DNA of 28,112 nt. It comes from an uncultured Saprospiraceae bacterium. Lineage in GTDB: Bacteria; Bacteroidota; Bacteroidia; Chitinophagales; Saprospiraceae. Below the pieces are notes generated by a model that did no database searches, was not told the DNA's origin, and worked only from the letters and a program-made list of their open reading frames with translations. Made by a program: the position numbers and the translations under genes. Below, one piece after another: positions 24,901 through 28,112 of the stretch (position 1 is its first letter; every line of letters begins with the position of its first letter). The stretch is from positions 1 through 28,112 of the forward strand of contig CALJKQ010000326.1 in the NCBI GenBank assembly GCA_937973565.1, given 5' to 3'.

Positions 24901-27166
24901 TATTGGTTGTGGGCGAAACCGTGATGGAAGCAGAAGTTGCACCATTACTCCAGGTATAAGAACCGCCTGTTCCTGCTCCACTGGCGGTGAGGGTGATGCT
25001 GCTACCCAAACAAACATTGTCCGGACCCGTAATGGAGGCAGCGGCCGATCCCCCCACAGTTACAACCACATCGTCTGTATCTGTACATCCTTTTGAGTCG
25101 GTGACAGTGATGGTATAAGTTGTATTGCTGGTTGGACTAACGGTTTTACTGCTACCTGTTCCCCCCGGAGGTGTTGACCATGCGTAAACATATGACGGTG
25201 TACCATTGGAGGCAGAAACCGTTAAAGTTACCGATTGGCCGCTACAGATATTAACATCAGTACCTGCGGAAAGAACCGGCAATGGATCCACCGTAACTGT
25301 AAAAGTACTGGTTCCGGAGCAACCAGAAGCATCGGTTGTGGTAACTGTATAGGTGGTAGTTGTAGTTGGGTTTACGGTCTTGGATGATCCTGAACCCAAA
25401 CCGTTGCTCCATGCGAAGGTGTAAGGACCAACGCCTCCCTTGCCTGTAGCAGATATAGTTGAAGATCCTCCGGCACAAACCCTGTTGTTTCCGGTAAGAT
25501 CAGCATAAACATTATAACAAGGTCCGGTCAAACACCAGACATCCGTTTTGATCCAATCACCATTTCCTGAAGCAGCAACACCAACGTATTTACCGTTGGC
25601 TGGCATAGTTCCTGAAACTGTGTATTGTGTCATAGTAGGCAACAAACTGTTTACTTCAACGCAGTCGTTGTCTATCCAATTCCAATTGGCATCAAAGTAA
25701 TCAATACATACCTGATGATAAAGGGATGGATTGTGTGTGCCTGCATATACGGTCAATGTAAAAGCAGACCCTGCAGCAAATTGATAAGGTACAGACTGAG
25801 AAAGCCAGTTGTTGGCTGAATTAGTTATTTGAAAATGACCCGCATAGTTTCCTTGAACTGCTGCATAAGAACCGGTTGTGAAGTTGCCTCCACTTTTTGT
25901 CCAGTTGTTGGTACCATTTTCAAATGAATGGTTGACTATATAATTGTTAGTGCAATTGCATTGATTGACTGTAACTGTTACTTGTCCGCTGCCGGTGCAA
26001 CCATTAACGTCTGTAACGATTACTGTATAAGTAGTAGTGGTAGTAGGACTCACGGTTTTGGTCGAACCAGTACCCAAACCGTTGCTCCATGAGAATGTAT
26101 AGGGCCCCGTTCCATTTTTACCGGTTACCGTAAGGGTAGTACTGGTACCATTGCAAATGGAGGTTGAGCCTGCAAACTCTGGATAAGGAGCCGGGCTTAA
26201 TGAAACAGAAACTACATTCGATTCTCCATCCCAGTTGGTACAACCTACTCTTCTGCTACAACGCAAATAACAAGTAGTCTGTGTAATGGATGGTGGATCG
26301 TAGGTTGAACCTGTGGCACCTGAAATCTCTGTCCATAGGTTGTTATTGGAACCATTGGGTGGTGTACAGGTAGCTGTACTCTTCAACCACATATACTGAA
26401 TGGCTCCAGAACCACCGCTGGGGTCTGCAATACTTGTCAGTGGTGCCGGGTCAAAACTGCTGGCACATGCTGACTGGTTGGATCCGATGGTTCCTCCATT
26501 CGTTACATTGTTGCAACCAGTGGTAAGGCACATCATGTCTACCTTGATGTAATCAAAGTTGGCATAACCCTCAACTCTGACATATGAAGTACCAGATGGT
26601 GCCGTTGCAGTAATGGTATAAAACTGAAGGTCACCTCCTTGCCCATCCACATCAAAGTCAATCTGTTTTGCGTTGGTTTGCAGAACAGCATTGGCCGAAT
26701 TGTAAAATCGCAATCTGATCTGATGGTCATACGAAGGCTCATGTGTACCCGCGTAGAAGGTCAGCGTCAAAGACTGGCCTGATGAAATGCCATTTACCTG
26801 CTGCCAGAAATTGGCTGTAGCATTGGTTGCATTCAGAAAGGCGTTGTTGTTTCCGCATTGCTGAAATCCCGAACCGGAAGTAAAGGTTCCAGATGGAGAA
26901 GAACTCCAGTTATTGACGTTTCCTTCAAAACTGGGATTCAAAACCAGGTTGCCCGAACATGAACAACTCTGTGCTAACACGGTCTGACTTTGTATTCCAA
27001 AAGTCAAAACTGCTGCCAAAGTGGCCATTCGGTACATCCAGCGTTTAAAGAATGCGGAAAACTGAACTTTTTGTGTTCCCGTTTTTGGGTCAAGTTCAAG
27101 GATGCCTGGCAATGTAGTATACATGCCAAACTCCCGATTGCGAGAAATCGGTGTAAGATGGTTCAT
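12944..27166 (-). CDS. Giant modular T9SS-secreted surface protein, 4740 residues
   Basis: A single uninterrupted frame encodes a putative surface adhesin or fibre. Approximate layout: 1-66 extended signal region ending VLAQ; 67-218 CBM4/9-like module (VLNPSFEG..NW); 220-325 a linker domain; 327-1838 about 14 Ig/PKD/SprB-like domains, with a second CBM-like module at 399-556 and discoidin-like inserts in two domains. Further on: 1839-1956 an SdrB-like domain; 1957-3772 twelve DUF11-like repeats; 3773-4548 six SdrB-like domains (GDYVW.D.N.NGIQD). The C-terminal part (4549-4740) ends in a T9SS type A sorting domain (EMYPNPANELVNI near 4660). Paired cysteines throughout fit extracellular disulfides. 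The role in adhesion or polysaccharide binding is inferred from the domains. The start is uncertain: ATG 27166 is the longest, and ATG 27037 gives a compact signal peptide. Confidence 0.95.
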   Translation of the reverse strand: MNHLTPISRNREFGMYTTLPGILELDPKTGTQKVQFSAFFKRWMYRMATLAAVLTFGIQSQTVLAQSCSCSGNLVLNPSFEGNVNNWSSSPSGTFTSGSGFQQCGNNNAFLNATNATANFWQQVNGISSGQSLTLTFYAGTHEPSYDHQIRLRFYNSANAVLQTNAKQIDFDVDGQGGDLQFYTITATAPSGTSYVRVEGYANFDYIKVDMMCLTTGCNNVTNGGTIGSNQSACASSFDPAPLTSIADPSGGSGAIQYMWLKSTATCTPPNGSNNNLWTEISGATGSTYDPPSITQTTCYLRCSRRVGCTNWDGESNVVSVSLSPAPYPEFAGSTSICNGTSTTLTVTGKNGTGPYTFSWSNGLGTGSTKTVSPTTTTTYTVIVTDVNGCTGSGQVTVTVNQCNCTNNYIVNHSFENGTNNWTKSGGNFTTGSYAAVQGNYAGHFQITNSANNWLSQSVPYQFAAGSAFTLTVYAGTHNPSLYHQVCIDYFDANWNWIDNDCVEVNSLLPTMTQYTVSGTMPANGKYVGVAASGNGDWIKTDVWCLTGPCYNVYADLTGNNRVCAGGSSTISATGKGGVGPYTFAWSNGLGSGSSKTVNPTTTTTYTVTTTDASGCSGTSTFTVTVDPLPVLSAGTDVNICSGQSVTLTVSASNGTPSYVYAWSTPPGGTGSSKTVSPTSNTTYTITVTDSKGCTDTDDVVVTVGGSAAASITGPDNVCLGSSITLTASGAGTGGSYTWSNGATSASITVSPTTNTTYSVTVTNASGCSGTASKAVTVKPAAVVNVGPDKELCEGDELVINSSVTGIPSCGNSGTSDCNHTLAASGGWLESPNASTICGDNAGTKLWTQSGNGTSFITLDLGSIVPTGTTICVNMKLEHCNNSSSSNSDAKIQASLSSGSGFVTLKASEIFSSNTYHEYCYTLTGDARFIKISDNGKCAFRVDYVKYTTPGTYNNSVTYSWSGPGILGATNGTSVTVNASGTYTLVVTDCGGCTSSDAMVVTYNNPIVANAGADQNICSGQSATLTATAVSGATYEWRENGSSTVLSTSQTFVVTPTATKSYILTVKKDGCEDSDDVTVNVNPNPTAGINGNNTVCLGSQVTLTATGGGTYLWSTGATTAAITVTVNANTTYTVTVTNTNGCTDTESKAVTVVPKPTVDVGPDITICTGDQEIINSVVTGIPTCGTQGTSDCNHTLSDQGGWLESPNASTICGDNAGTKLWTKSGNGTSFITLNFGTQVPAGTIICVKAKLEHCSNTNSTNSDMKVQRSTSSGSGFTDVKASEVFSNNSYQTFCYTLNTATQYIKISDNGKCAFRVDYVEFTTPNSFNNSVTYAWSGPGIVGATNGPTVTVNTTGTYTLVVTDCNGCTASDQAEVTLNNPIQAEAGADQNICAGQSATLTATTVNGATYEWRENGNSTILSTSQSYVVTPTSTKTYILTVKKNGCEDSDDVIVTVNPLPNADAGADVAICTGNSTTLTAVGSGGTPNYTYAWSNGINTASQTVSPTVTTTYTVTVTDSKGCTKTDAVTVTVNPLPNVDAGPDVEICYGFSATLTATGSGGTPGYTYLWSNGATTASTSVSPTTTTTYTVTVTDSKGCTKTDQVKVIVNPLPNVDAGADVEICYGFSTTLTAIGSGGTPGYTYLWSNGATTAATSVSPTVTTTYTVTVTDSKGCTKTDAVTVTVNPLPNANAGPDVEICYGFSTTLTAVGSGGTPGYTYLWSNGAITASTSVSPIATTTYTVTVTDSKGCTKTDAVTVTVNPLPFVNAGNDVTICYETSTTLTATAGGGTPGYTFIWSNGSTSTTINVSPGVSTTYTVTVTDSKGCTATDQVVVNIENRAKVGDYVWYDGNKDGIQDNNELGINGVTVTLYDAVTNVPVSTTTTITNAGLAGFYQFNVCKGVYYIIFGDVPNTTRSPQDNTPDDTKDSDADVNTGKTPNFVLNPGDNNPTIDAGYSPVLTMKKDFVSATANANGTYSIKYNVIVTNTSAGAGVYTIKDTPAFDNDITIVNGSYTGPVNGILNTSGSTTLGTNVSIAGNQTQTYSLVYIVNINLDDAPGLTGDNVYTPCTVSGNDPGSHPGEGLYNKAELFRYIISVPEIADDACGDLPYVKMKKNFVGVTSHPNGTYTVNYQLIVTNMGGTTGTYSLVDAPLFDDDITILSGAYSGQASGTMNVSGTTTLANNSSISAGSTHTYNVSFVVKIDLSASSGGNNIYTPCAQAGNGPGSGQGQGLYNLAKLDRNGDSTYEVEDDACGDLPYIKMRKDLVGVTALSNGTYYVSYKLTVENVGGASGNYTLTDTPAFDDDVTINAWDYTFVDVLGGFGNGPAFIGAPAIPISFGDKVLTAGNTHIYTLGFNVNLNLEPGSADGGDNVYTACEVVGNGPGSEPEQGLYNKANLDRGSDGTFEIEDDACGDLPYVTMVKNLGSVTANANGTYTVTYQVIVKNVGGATGSYSLKDTPQFDNDVTINSGSYSGQASGAMNTSGSTTLATNATIAGGATHTYTVSFNVSLNLEPGSADGGDNIYTACGVAGNGPGSQPGQGLYNKAELDRTGDGTTDVTDDACGDLPYVKMVKNLVGVIPNANGTYTVNYQVIVSNVGGATGSYSLKDTPQFDNDVTINSGSYSGQASGAMNTNGSTTLATNATIAGGATHTYNVSFNVTLNLEPGSADGGDNIYTACGVAGNGPGSQPGQGLYNKAELDRTGDGVTDITDDACGDLPYVTMVKNLGTVTANANGTYTVTYQILVKNQGGATGTYSLKDTPAFDDDVVILGGSYSGQASGSMNIIGSTILANNVNIAGGATHTYNVSFNVSLNLEPGSTDGGDNVYTPCSVVGNGPGCSPGQGLYNKAELDKNGDGVTDITDDACGDLPYITMVKNLGSVTANANGSYTVTYSIVVNNVGGSTGTYSLKDTPQFDNDVTINNGSYSGQASGSMNTSGSTTLATNTSIASGATHTYNVSFNVNLNLEPGSTDGGDNIYTACGVAGNGPGGQPGQGLYNKAELDRDGDGNTDVVDDACGDLPYITMVKNLGSVTANANGTYTVTYQVLVKNNGGATGTYSLKDSPQFDNDVTINNGNYSGQASGAMNTTGSTTLATNASISGGATHTYNVSFNVSLNLEPGSADGGDNIYTPCGVAGNGPGSQPGQGLYNKAELDRNGDGITDITDDACGDIPYLTIKKNFVSVLANANGTFMINYQIVVNNLGGATGTYTLKDRPQFDNDVTINSGSYSGQASGAMNTNGSTTLANTASISAGTTHTYNVSFNVSLNLEPGSTDGGDNIYTACGVVGNGPGSQPGQGLYNKAELDINNDNIPDLTDDACGDIPYITMVKNLGTVTANANGSYTVTYNIIVKNTGGAAGTYSLKDTPDFDDDITIVGGTFSGQASGAMNFIGSTTLANNVSISAGATHNYQVSFTVTMNLAPGSADGGDNIYTPCTVVGNGPGCSPGQGLYNKAELDRTGDGITDITDDACGDLPYVSMVKNLGTVTMNADGTYTVTYSILVTNQGGAASTYTLKDTPLFDDDITILGGSYSGQASGTMNTSGSTILATGVSIAGGVTHTYNVSFNVKIDLAAGSADGGDNVYTACAVVGNGPGSQPEQGLYNLAELDVNADGTYDIEDDACGDLPYITMVKNLGTVTPGANGSYNVSYTIIVKNLGGTSTTYTLKDTPQFDDDVIVNSGTYSGQASGNMNTIGFTILANHVTINAGATHTYVVTLNVKLDLSPSSGGDNHYTPCSVVGDGPGCTPLYGLYNMAELDWTGDNVPDITDDACGDIPASIGDFVWHDLNGNGIQDSGEPGIPAVTVMLSDINGNPVNDANGNPVNSTSTAANGTYYFTNLLPGQYVVKFTQPSGYVTTIKDQGADATDSDADPVTGKSHVIDLAPGESDYTIDAGYYKYAALGDYVWEDFNVNGIQENTEFGIEGVLVTLNGTTGAGNSVTATETTDVDGYYLFDNLAPGTYTVTFGTLPGYTFTIQDAPGSTDANDSDANPTTGKTVAEILSSGEVNLTYDAGMYNLGSIGDRVWFDGNGNGLQDAGEHGVNGVSVKLYKDDDMNNIPDGAAIATTTTATNSNGDGYYLFSNLIPGKYLVEFNPANTYKFTTVNATGFATDANDVNNDSDADLFTGISHTIILLGGENDLRIDAGIYKPLCVGDQVWEDFNNNGVIDNAELPFAGVQLALWKDVDNDGQPDTDTGMRDVTGANGKYLFTGIAPGHYVIQILPSNFANGGALFGYTTSTGNGVMVDPDNDVNNDDNGFDPGLSLGVITKAVTLYSDQEPADDGDTDINTNLTVDFGFFRVSAIGDYVWDDSNANGIQDVNESGVNNVKVYLYTGAGSLVDTMRTMSNPNQPAKQGYYLFDNLAPGNYFVKFDLPAGFLRSPSNKGGDDTKDSDVDGTNGVNTTGTYELSASQRNFTVDVGIYREASLGDYIWIDYMNVESGVMNNSVQDSLDVGINGVLVSLYNAADNTLFRQMLTTNNPDNGNPGWYLFDKLPSGSYYIKVALPNGYIFVTPNAGSDDMTDSDVVDFINGTTLPLLLLPGEHIRDLDAGIKSGIVLPVEWVEFSGKHNGKNHTNELYWVTAAEINNDHFEVMRSIDGKNFEVIGTVKAAGNSHQMSYYNMVDNQLIEGEFTYYYQLRQIDFDGSSSLSDVITIRLDQQINRNVEMYPNPANELVNIRIDGKAGDQVKAHLMDNTGKLVTTMVNTLLSQNSEMFRFDVTALPSGVYMVNISVGNKLFTQKLIIIE
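13525..15850 (-). repeat. Six diverged SdrB-like domain repeats
   Basis: Within the giant gene, six consecutive units of about 390 bases (about 129 residues) each open with a GDxVWxDxNxNGxQD-type sequence, continue with GV.V.LY, YLFDNLxPGxYxVxF and a DSDAD-type acidic motif, and end with an IDAGxY-type sequence. This matches the SdrD B-like family, immunoglobulin-like folds that bind calcium in staphylococcal proteins. A seventh copy lies apart at about 21299-21652, before the 12-fold array. The copies are diverged, so this array is old. Confidence 0.85.
15851..21298 (-). repeat. 12-fold tandem repeat of about 453 bases (DUF11-like domains with a cysteine pair)
   Basis: Twelve tandem units, about 443-476 bases each, occupy 5448 bases (1816 residues) of the giant gene. 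A typical unit reads MVKNLGxVTANANGTYTVTY, then SLKDTPxFDxDVTI, SGQASGxMN, ATHTYNVSFNVxLNLEPGS, DGGDNIYTxC, GxGPGxxPGQGLYNKAELD and finally DDACGDLPY. Nucleotide identity is very high between neighbouring middle units (for instance about 19021-19476 and 19477-19929), which implies recent intragenic duplication or gene conversion. The first and third units and the last one are the most diverged. Confidence 0.92.
21655..22795 (-). repeat. Five tandem Ig/SprB-like repeats of about 228 bases
   Basis: Five consecutive units of about 76 residues, each with NxDAGxDVEICYG..TTLTA at the start, GGTPGYTYLWSNGATTA in the middle and TTTYTVTVTDSKGCTKTDAV at the end. The three middle units are nearly identical. 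Each has one Cys in the ICYG part and one in the SKGC part, spaced for an intradomain disulfide. They are the C-terminal end of the Ig-like region of the giant protein. Confidence 0.88.
22800..25040 (-). repeat. Tandem duplication of a three-domain block with a nested insert
   Basis: A block of about 1.12 kb occurs twice in a row (about 23925-25040 and 22800-23920). Each copy has the same order. First comes an Ig-like domain starting with a NxVCLGS-type sequence. Next is an Ig-like domain interrupted by a discoidin-like insert with GWLESPNASTICGDNAGTKL, SGNGTSFITL and ISDNGKCAFRVDYV. Last is an Ig-like domain with GADQNIC.GQSATLTA and TYEWREN. The two copies are clearly homologous over their full length. 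Confidence 0.85.
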
Positions 27167-27478
27167 TGTGCTTTAAGTTTCAGTTATTATAATACACCAT
27201 CCACCACCTAACATTGGCAGACTATGCATCATTGATGGCGAAAATAGATAATTCTTTTTTCGCACCACCAAGATACGCAGGAAAAAGATTGCTATTGTAA
27301 AATTCTTTGCACTCGGCAAATTCCAATTTCGAATATACGCCAAACACCCTGTAAAATAAGGACCCTCAACCACATATAAACATATTATTTATATAATTTT
27401 ATATCCATGTTTAAAGTATTAATTATCATCATATTAGTTCAAAAACACGAATCAAATAATTACTTTTAATTATATAAA

Positions 27479-27494
27479 TTGATATGTATATCAA
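27479..27494. repeat. Perfect inverted repeat TTGATAT-GT-ATATCAA
   Basis: Seven-base arms around a 2-base centre. The outer TTGAT...ATCAA halves resemble an FNR/CRP-type site, but the gap between them is 6 bases instead of the usual 4. In this AT-rich stretch a chance match is possible. Confidence 0.4.
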
Positions 27495-27578
27495 CATATT
27501 ATATGTAATACAAATAATCATCATATTTTTAAATGGGTATGAATTCTATAGCACAATTTTTGCGTCTTAAGGCTGCTG

Positions 27579-27598
27579 AATGTAAAATTTTTTACATT
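27579..27598. repeat. Perfect inverted repeat AATGTAAAA-TT-TTTTACATT
   Basis: Nine-base arms around 2 bases. The loop is too short for a good hairpin, so a dimeric operator is more likely than a terminator. It lies about 240 bases upstream of the NlpC/P60 start and 410 bases upstream of the giant gene start. Confidence 0.45.
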
Positions 27599-27800
27599 AT
27601 TCAACTTTCAAAGCAAAAAATCAGACACACCAAATTTAATTCTGTATTTGTGGCGACCTAAAAATCTTCTTTCTGATAAAGGAAAAACAAAGGCTTTAGA
27701 TTAATTTTTATTTTAATGCGTTATTGTTTGTTTTTTAATGAATAACCCATTAAAGCAAAGATTATTGGTGCAACTATTCTCATTTTTGAACATAAATGCC

Positions 27801-27808
27801 TATTTTTG
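27801..27808 (+). promoter_or_regulatory. Bacteroidetes-type -7 element of the NlpC/P60 gene
   Basis: TATTTTTG matches TAnnTTTG exactly and lies 29 bases before the ATG at 27838, a position very like that of the acn element. A TTTTG at 27784-27788 is too close (12 bases) to be a normal -33 element. Confidence 0.5.
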
Positions 27809-27837
27809 CACTTTAACCAATCTCAATTAGTATTCTC

Positions 27838-28112
27838 ATGAAGAAAGTAGCAATACTTTTTCTCATTCTTATCACTTACTTCTGTGGAAACATTCCTCTC
27901 GAAGAGTCGGAACTGAGAGAGAATGTGGTTGTTACTGCCGCCAAATTGTTGGGATCACCTTACCGATCAGGGGGTACAAAAGAATCAGGTTTTGACTGTT
28001 CAGGTTTTGTGCGTCACGTCATGGCACAAAACAACATCTTTATATCAAGAAGTTCTTCCACTCAGGTGACCGACGGCGTAGAAGTTCCGGTCAATAGCGT
28101 AAAACCTGGAGA
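27838..28112 (+). CDS. NlpC/P60 family peptidoglycan hydrolase, 3' end outside the window
   Basis: The first 91 residues are present; the frame runs off the right edge. NlpC/P60 enzymes are cysteine peptidases that usually cut the gamma-D-glutamyl-diamino acid bond of cell-wall stem peptides in the periplasm. The catalytic Cys is Cys54 in FDCSGFV, preceded by the usual AAKLLGSPYRSGGTKESG. The catalytic His and third polar residue lie beyond the window. The N-terminus has MKK plus a hydrophobic segment ending in TYFCGN, which could be a lipoprotein signal with lipidation at Cys16, as in Spr/MepS-like hydrolases. It is divergent from the giant surface-protein gene. Confidence 0.9.
   Translation, partial: MKKVAILFLILITYFCGNIPLEESELRENVVVTAAKLLGSPYRSGGTKESGFDCSGFVRHVMAQNNIFISRSSSTQVTDGVEVPVNSVKPG

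Larger units (their letters stand above)
27167..27837. other. Long AT-rich divergent intergenic region
   Basis: This 671-base spacer separates the divergent giant gene and the NlpC/P60 gene. I see no supportable gene in it. The part from about 27370 to 27540 is extremely AT-rich (long runs of TATATAATTTATAT type), and two perfect inverted repeats lie at 27479-27494 and 27579-27598. A minus-strand TATCTTGG near 27265-27275 is one base off the -7 consensus and might serve the giant gene. Such a long spacer next to a large surface-protein gene would give room for regulator binding. Confidence 0.6.

Noticed and set aside
27173..27373. Minus-strand open frame of 66 codons upstream of the giant gene
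   Set aside because: It has no recognisable motif, overlaps the likely promoter region and ends 7 bases before the giant gene's longest start; not supportable as a gene.
27479..27494. FNR-type binding site
   Set aside because: The TTGAT and ATCAA halves are 6 bases apart instead of 4 and the region is extremely AT-rich, so a firm call is not justified.

Overview
The window looks like a chromosome segment of a Bacteroidetes (Bacteroidota) bacterium, most likely of the Saprospiria/Chitinophagia type. Supporting signs are three: C-terminal type IX secretion (T9SS) sorting domains on two secreted proteins; Bacteroidetes-type -7 promoter elements (TAnnTTTG); and starts with no visible Shine-Dalgarno sequence. 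The paired DUF1800/DUF1501 genes and the SprB/SdrB-like repeat proteins also fit. This assignment is inferred from sequence features only.

Left part (1-6972): a partial lipoprotein gene, then aconitase (acn), both on the minus strand, with a clear terminator after acn. Divergent from acn is a plus-strand glycerol-uptake operon, glpK-glpF, followed 3 bases later by a membrane-anchored protein of unknown function. Next comes a PhnA-type zinc-ribbon protein. The intergenic gap between acn and glpK holds a good -7 element for acn and a perfect 18-base palindrome.

Middle part (7165-12838): a plus-strand three-gene cluster encodes a small discoidin-like T9SS cargo protein, a secreted DUF1800 protein and a Tat-exported DUF1501 protein, and it ends in a strong hairpin terminator. 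Converging on it is a minus-strand pair, an EamA/DMT transporter and an O-methyltransferase, whose reading frames overlap by 4 bases (ATGA).

Right part (12944-27166): one minus-strand gene of 14.2 kb encodes a 4740-residue modular secreted protein and takes up half of the window. From the N-terminus it has an extended signal region and a CBM4/9-like module, then about 14 Ig/PKD/SprB-like domains with a second CBM-like module and two nested discoidin-like inserts among them. After one SdrB-like domain come 12 tandem DUF11-like domains of about 151 residues, each with a cysteine pair and most with a calcium-loop-like motif. Six more SdrB-like domains and a T9SS type A sorting domain complete it. 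It is probably a surface adhesin or fibre exported by T9SS. An AT-rich spacer of 671 bases with two palindromes separates it from a divergent, truncated NlpC/P60 hydrolase gene at the right edge.

The most noteworthy item is the giant protein, in particular its cysteine-paired 12-fold repeat and the tandem block duplication that carries nested domains. No mobile elements, RNA genes or CRISPR arrays were seen.
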